Positions 61,468 through 64,000 of a stretch of DNA of 64,000 nt are shown in pieces. Position 1 is the stretch's first letter. Each line of letters begins with the position of its first letter. The notes below the pieces were generated by a model. It was not told the DNA's origin, did not search any database, and saw nothing but the letters and a program-made list of their open reading frames with translations. The DNA is from Moorella sp. E308F. GTDB taxonomy: Bacteria > Bacillota > DSM-521 > Neomoorellales > Neomoorellaceae. Location of the stretch: assembly GCF_006538365.1 (NCBI RefSeq), contig NZ_BJKN01000002.1:331276-395275 (forward strand), in the 5' to 3' direction. Made by a program: the position numbers and the translations under genes.

Positions 61468-62238
61468 TCACTGCCCGTTATGAAAAGCACCGCTTTCCGT
61501 GGATTTTATTGCGAGAAGGTGCCAGAAAACCTGGTGACGTTCGTCTTCATTGAGATTGTTTTTGGGTTCGGTTAAATAATTAAGCAGCCATTTCTTGTTT
61601 ACGACTCGAACCCCCTTAACAGGCTGGTACACCTTTACGAATGCCCGTGTGAATACAACAACCGCATTTATGTAGGGTACTTTTATGCCTCGCCCGGACA
61701 TCTTTTCTTTAAGCCAGAAGCATTGACCAAGTACTTGTTTTAGAAAATCCTTTTCCAGAGGTTTCCCATCTCGTAGCAATTTTCCTTCCGGAGATATGGT
61801 TATTTCGCCTGTGTGGCTTTTTGTTTCGATGACAAAGACTCCCGTAGGGCCCACAACGATGTGGTCTATATTTCCCATAGGACAGGGAAAGTCGTTGAAG
61901 ACGGCAAATTTCTTCGGCAGCCCATCGAGGATTTCTGAAATCTTTTCTTCGGCTTTAGCCCCTTTAACTGCCCGCGTGATGGCAGTCTCGATGTCTTTCC
62001 CGTCTTTCCCGGTCGAAACTTTGATAACGGAAATCAGAAAGCCTATTCCCATTCCAATTGTTAAATATCCTAATAAGGAAGTAACCCACGTATTAAGGTG
62101 CAGAAGTTTATTTCCTGTCAACGTTAAGACACTACTAATTACGATAAGAGCCAGGAGAGCCAAACAAATCCGCAAGGCCCTCTTTCTGGCTATTTCCCTT
62201 GTCCCTGCTCCAGCTTTACCTATTTGAAAGGGCACCAT
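61468..62238 (-). CDS. membrane protein with NERD nuclease-related domain
   Basis: The 256-residue protein has two membrane helices near the N-terminus (ICLALLALIVISSVLTL; LLGYLTIGMGIGFLISVIKV). A cytoplasmic NERD domain follows with GNIDHIVVGPTGVFVIETKS, the D...E-x-K nuclease core. NERD proteins are predicted to act on DNA or RNA; role unknown. It follows the 94-residue gene on the minus strand. Confidence 0.85.
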   Translation of the reverse strand: MVPFQIGKAGAGTREIARKRALRICLALLALIVISSVLTLTGNKLLHLNTWVTSLLGYLTIGMGIGFLISVIKVSTGKDGKDIETAITRAVKGAKAEEKISEILDGLPKKFAVFNDFPCPMGNIDHIVVGPTGVFVIETKSHTGEITISPEGKLLRDGKPLEKDFLKQVLGQCFWLKEKMSGRGIKVPYINAVVVFTRAFVKVYQPVKGVRVVNKKWLLNYLTEPKNNLNEDERHQVFWHLLAIKSTESGAFHNGQ

Positions 62239-62256
62239 TGATTCTCCTTTTATTTT

Positions 62257-62541
62257 TTAATAATAACTATCCCTCTGTTTCAATATGTCCTCCTGCTGTT
62301 CCTCGGTAAAAATGTCTTTAGAACTCTCGACGAAATCTGCTATTTGCTCTGGCGTTTCTAAGGGCCAGCTTCTGTCTTCGTCCTCAAAAAAATTCCATTC
62401 GTCATCGTAGGGCTTGCCGTAAACGCAAACCGCGTCGGCGGTCACGCCGACGGCCCTTTTTCCTTTATCGCCTTTTAAAACCATGTCTTTTATGCTGACG
62501 TATACATGCCCGCCGGTATCCAGCATCTTCCAATCGCCCAT
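62257..62541 (-). CDS. 94-residue acidic protein, unknown
   Basis: A soluble acidic protein (MGDWKMLDTGGHVYVSIKDM at the start, DIFTEEQQEDILKQRDSYY at the end). No family recognised. It lies 18 nt upstream of the NERD gene on the same strand, with AAAGGGGAG before the ATG, and may be cotranscribed with it. Confidence 0.6.
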   Translation of the reverse strand: MGDWKMLDTGGHVYVSIKDMVLKGDKGKRAVGVTADAVCVYGKPYDDEWNFFEDEDRSWPLETPEQIADFVESSKDIFTEEQQEDILKQRDSYY

Positions 62542-62650
62542 TTTTAACTCCCCTTTCCTTATTTAGCATAACTTACAAAGGCACGGTCTGGCAAGAATAA
62601 ATCATTCTATAAAGCGAAACGGCGCCCTTTGCCGCGAAACTTTTGGAACC

Positions 62651-62893
62651 CTATTTTAATTTGCTGTACCCTAATTTCCCCACAAAATAGTTTTCCCAAA
62701 AATGGTATTTATGATCCAATTCCGGCCGGACTTCCCTGTACTTTCGCAATTTGTCCCCAGCTTTGGCGGCCCTTTCTTCGTCCAATATTAGGCGGGCACG
62801 GGCCGCTTCGGCCTTGGAGCGTGCCCCCGCAATGATCCGTTTACGGTGAAACAGGAAAAACAACTTTTCCCGCCATCCGCCGCCGTCAAGCAT
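62651..62893 (-). CDS. 80-residue basic protein, perhaps truncated
   Basis: The frame from the ATG at 62893 reads MLDGGGWREKLFFLFHRKRI and ends KYHFWENYFVGKLGYSKLK. The same frame is open and protein-like upstream (FEYATKTARETREEFAKWSK) to a TAG at about 63003, with no ATG, GTG or TTG. Either the ATG is the true start or this is the 3' part of a broken gene. Confidence 0.4.
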   Translation of the reverse strand: MLDGGGWREKLFFLFHRKRIIAGARSKAEAARARLILDEERAAKAGDKLRKYREVRPELDHKYHFWENYFVGKLGYSKLK

Positions 62894-63052
62894 CGACGCT
62901 GGGTCGGAAGACCATTTGCTCCATTTGGCAAATTCTTCCCGGGTTTCTCTTGCCGTTTTCGTAGCGTATTCAAAATTTCGTTCTAAATTTCCGGCATACT
63001 CCTACCGTAAATCTTTAAAAGTGTGGCGATAAAAGTCAAATTCTATTATTGG

Positions 63053-63379
63053 TTAATCCTGGAAGCATATTATGCAAGACGAAGGATAATAGTTTTTGTT
63101 TTTAAGAGAAATTTCCACTTCAGAATCCAAATCGCCGAGGTAACGGGCAATTATACCAGCCAGTCGTTCTTGCATCTGGTGATAATACATTCGTTGCAAA
63201 CCGAATTCTTCAGAATGCTCTACGGCACGAAATGGGAATTCATAATACGGGTGAAGCAATGAAGGATCGAACAGCCTGGTAAGAATAAGTTCCGGTTCTT
63301 GCTCCAACCTGGCAAATATTTCTTTTTTCTTCCGGATGGCATTTATGGCAAGATCAAATAAAGTTAAGATTTCTTGCAT
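63053..63379 (-). CDS. 108-residue protein, unknown
   Basis: From the ATG at 63379 the protein reads MQEILTLFDLAINAIRKKKE and is mostly helical and charged. AGGAAGAG lies 11 nt upstream. A longer GTG frame overlaps the peptidase gene and is less likely. Family not recognised. Confidence 0.5.
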   Translation of the reverse strand: MQEILTLFDLAINAIRKKKEIFARLEQEPELILTRLFDPSLLHPYYEFPFRAVEHSEEFGLQRMYYHQMQERLAGIIARYLGDLDSEVEISLKNKNYYPSSCIICFQD

Positions 63380-63399
63380 GACGGCTTTTCTCTTCCTTC

Positions 63400-63846
63400 C
63401 TACCAGTAAAACAACAACCCCCGCTCCGCCGCCCTCCGGTAAAAGGCGGGGTCGGCCAGGTAAATCAAGCTCACCGACCACCCGCGGGCATCTTCTTCAC
63501 TCCCCTGATGCCGTCGTTTTTGGGTCTGCCAGGCGTGCCTGAATTCGTGGGCCAGGGTAGTAACGGAAAACTTAGGGAGATGGATGGCGTTATCGTCCGG
63601 GACGTAGCATCCAAAACCGCTCCTCGCCGCCAGCAGCGTTCCCATCTTTAAAGCGGGCACCCGCAGCCCGTAGACCGCGCTCGCCTCTTCCAGCCACGCC
63701 CGGCACGCTCTGTAGGCCGCCTCGAACTCGGCGCGGCCGCCCCGGCCGGGGTTGCCGCGCCAGGGCCGGGCGGCGATGAGGCGGCGGGTGGCCTCGACGG
63801 TGCGGCGGTCGATGTTCGGGAAGCGATCTTTGTAACTTGAAGGCAT
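63400..63846 (-). CDS. small HExxH zinc-peptidase-like protein
   Basis: The 148-residue protein contains VTTLAHEFRHAWQTQKRRHQ, an HExxH zinc motif, and AIHLP before it, as in minimal gluzincin-like proteins. I choose the ATG at 63846 because AGGAAGG lies 9 nt upstream. It lies on the same strand as the cyclotransferase-like gene upstream. Confidence 0.6.
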   Translation of the reverse strand: MPSSYKDRFPNIDRRTVEATRRLIAARPWRGNPGRGGRAEFEAAYRACRAWLEEASAVYGLRVPALKMGTLLAARSGFGCYVPDDNAIHLPKFSVTTLAHEFRHAWQTQKRRHQGSEEDARGWSVSLIYLADPAFYRRAAERGLLFYW

Positions 63847-63872
63847 GATAAACATCCTTCCTTTTCAGAAGT

Positions 63873-64000
63873 TTAATCTTTTGGCCGCCAGGGCTGCTCG
63901 CTGAAAGGTATTTTCCAGCCCTCCGGCTTGCCGTTCCAGACGTACACCCACGCCCGCACCGTGCCGCCCCCAGCCATCTCCACTTCGGCTTCCTCCCGGC
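63873..64000 (-). CDS. gamma-glutamylcyclotransferase-like protein, C-terminal part (runs off the window)
   Basis: The last 42 codons read REEAEVEMAGGGTVRAWVYV, WNGKPEGWKIPFSEQPWRPK and D. The AWVYVWNG strand is typical of the C-terminal part of the GGCT/AIG2-like fold. The rest lies beyond the window. Confidence 0.6.
   Translation of the reverse strand, partial: REEAEVEMAGGGTVRAWVYVWNGKPEGWKIPFSEQPWRPKD

Overview
The window looks like chromosome from a spore-forming, anaerobic, probably thermophilic Firmicute of the Moorella / Thermoanaerobacterales type. This rests on spoVB, a DinG with a fused exonuclease and Fe-S cysteines, a 2-hydroxyacyl-CoA dehydratase activase with two DUF2229-type companions, a decarboxylase-type carboxyltransferase with its biotin carrier, DUF3786 and DUF4264 proteins, frequent GTG/TTG starts and AGGAGG ribosome sites. 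The genus is inferred from gene content only.

Region 1 (1-26.6 kb) reads as core chromosome, mostly on the minus strand. It holds the start of ddl with a PHP phosphoesterase, a tRNA-Trp with its own promoter, and a citrate/malate-type sensor kinase, response regulator and 2-hydroxycarboxylate carrier beside a decayed citG. Next come an EF-G-like GTPase, spoVB, and an operon running from two DUF2229-like proteins and the BadF-type activase through a lipocalin-like protein, a Fur-family regulator, a TPR protein, a 51-residue YpmA-like protein and surE. Then follow dinG, an acyl-CoA carboxyltransferase set, thiL, a quinate-5-dehydrogenase-like protein that appears to start at AUC, and a DUF3786 protein.

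Region 2 (26.65 to about 49.8 kb) begins at a 45-base 3' fragment of tRNA-Lys followed by an excisionase-like gene. This is the usual scar of an element integrated in a tRNA gene. The cargo is a pseudopilin operon whose first gene fuses a signal-peptidase-II-like domain to a PilX-like protein, two candidate defence proteins, and a type I restriction-modification locus (hsdM, a split hsdS, hsdR, metallopeptidase). It also holds a sacsin-like ATPase/DUF3883 protein with an unknown partner, and a CBASS-like pair (SLATT membrane effector plus cyclic-oligonucleotide-synthase-type nucleotidyltransferase) lying between two paralogous thermonuclease lipoproteins.

Region 3 (49.9-64 kb) opens with an SOS module: lexA and a Y-family polymerase, each behind a 13/14 match to the Gram-positive LexA box, plus a Cys-rich small protein. 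It continues with an Rpn-family nuclease whose terminator is followed by a group IIC intron, a string of broken genes, an FAD oxidoreductase, HEPN/MNT toxin-antitoxin genes with relics of a second pair, a solitary HepT-like protein, a NERD protein, several unknowns, a zinc-peptidase-like protein and the end of a gamma-glutamylcyclotransferase-like gene. The right half is an accessory region dominated by nucleases, toxins and defence genes with much decay.
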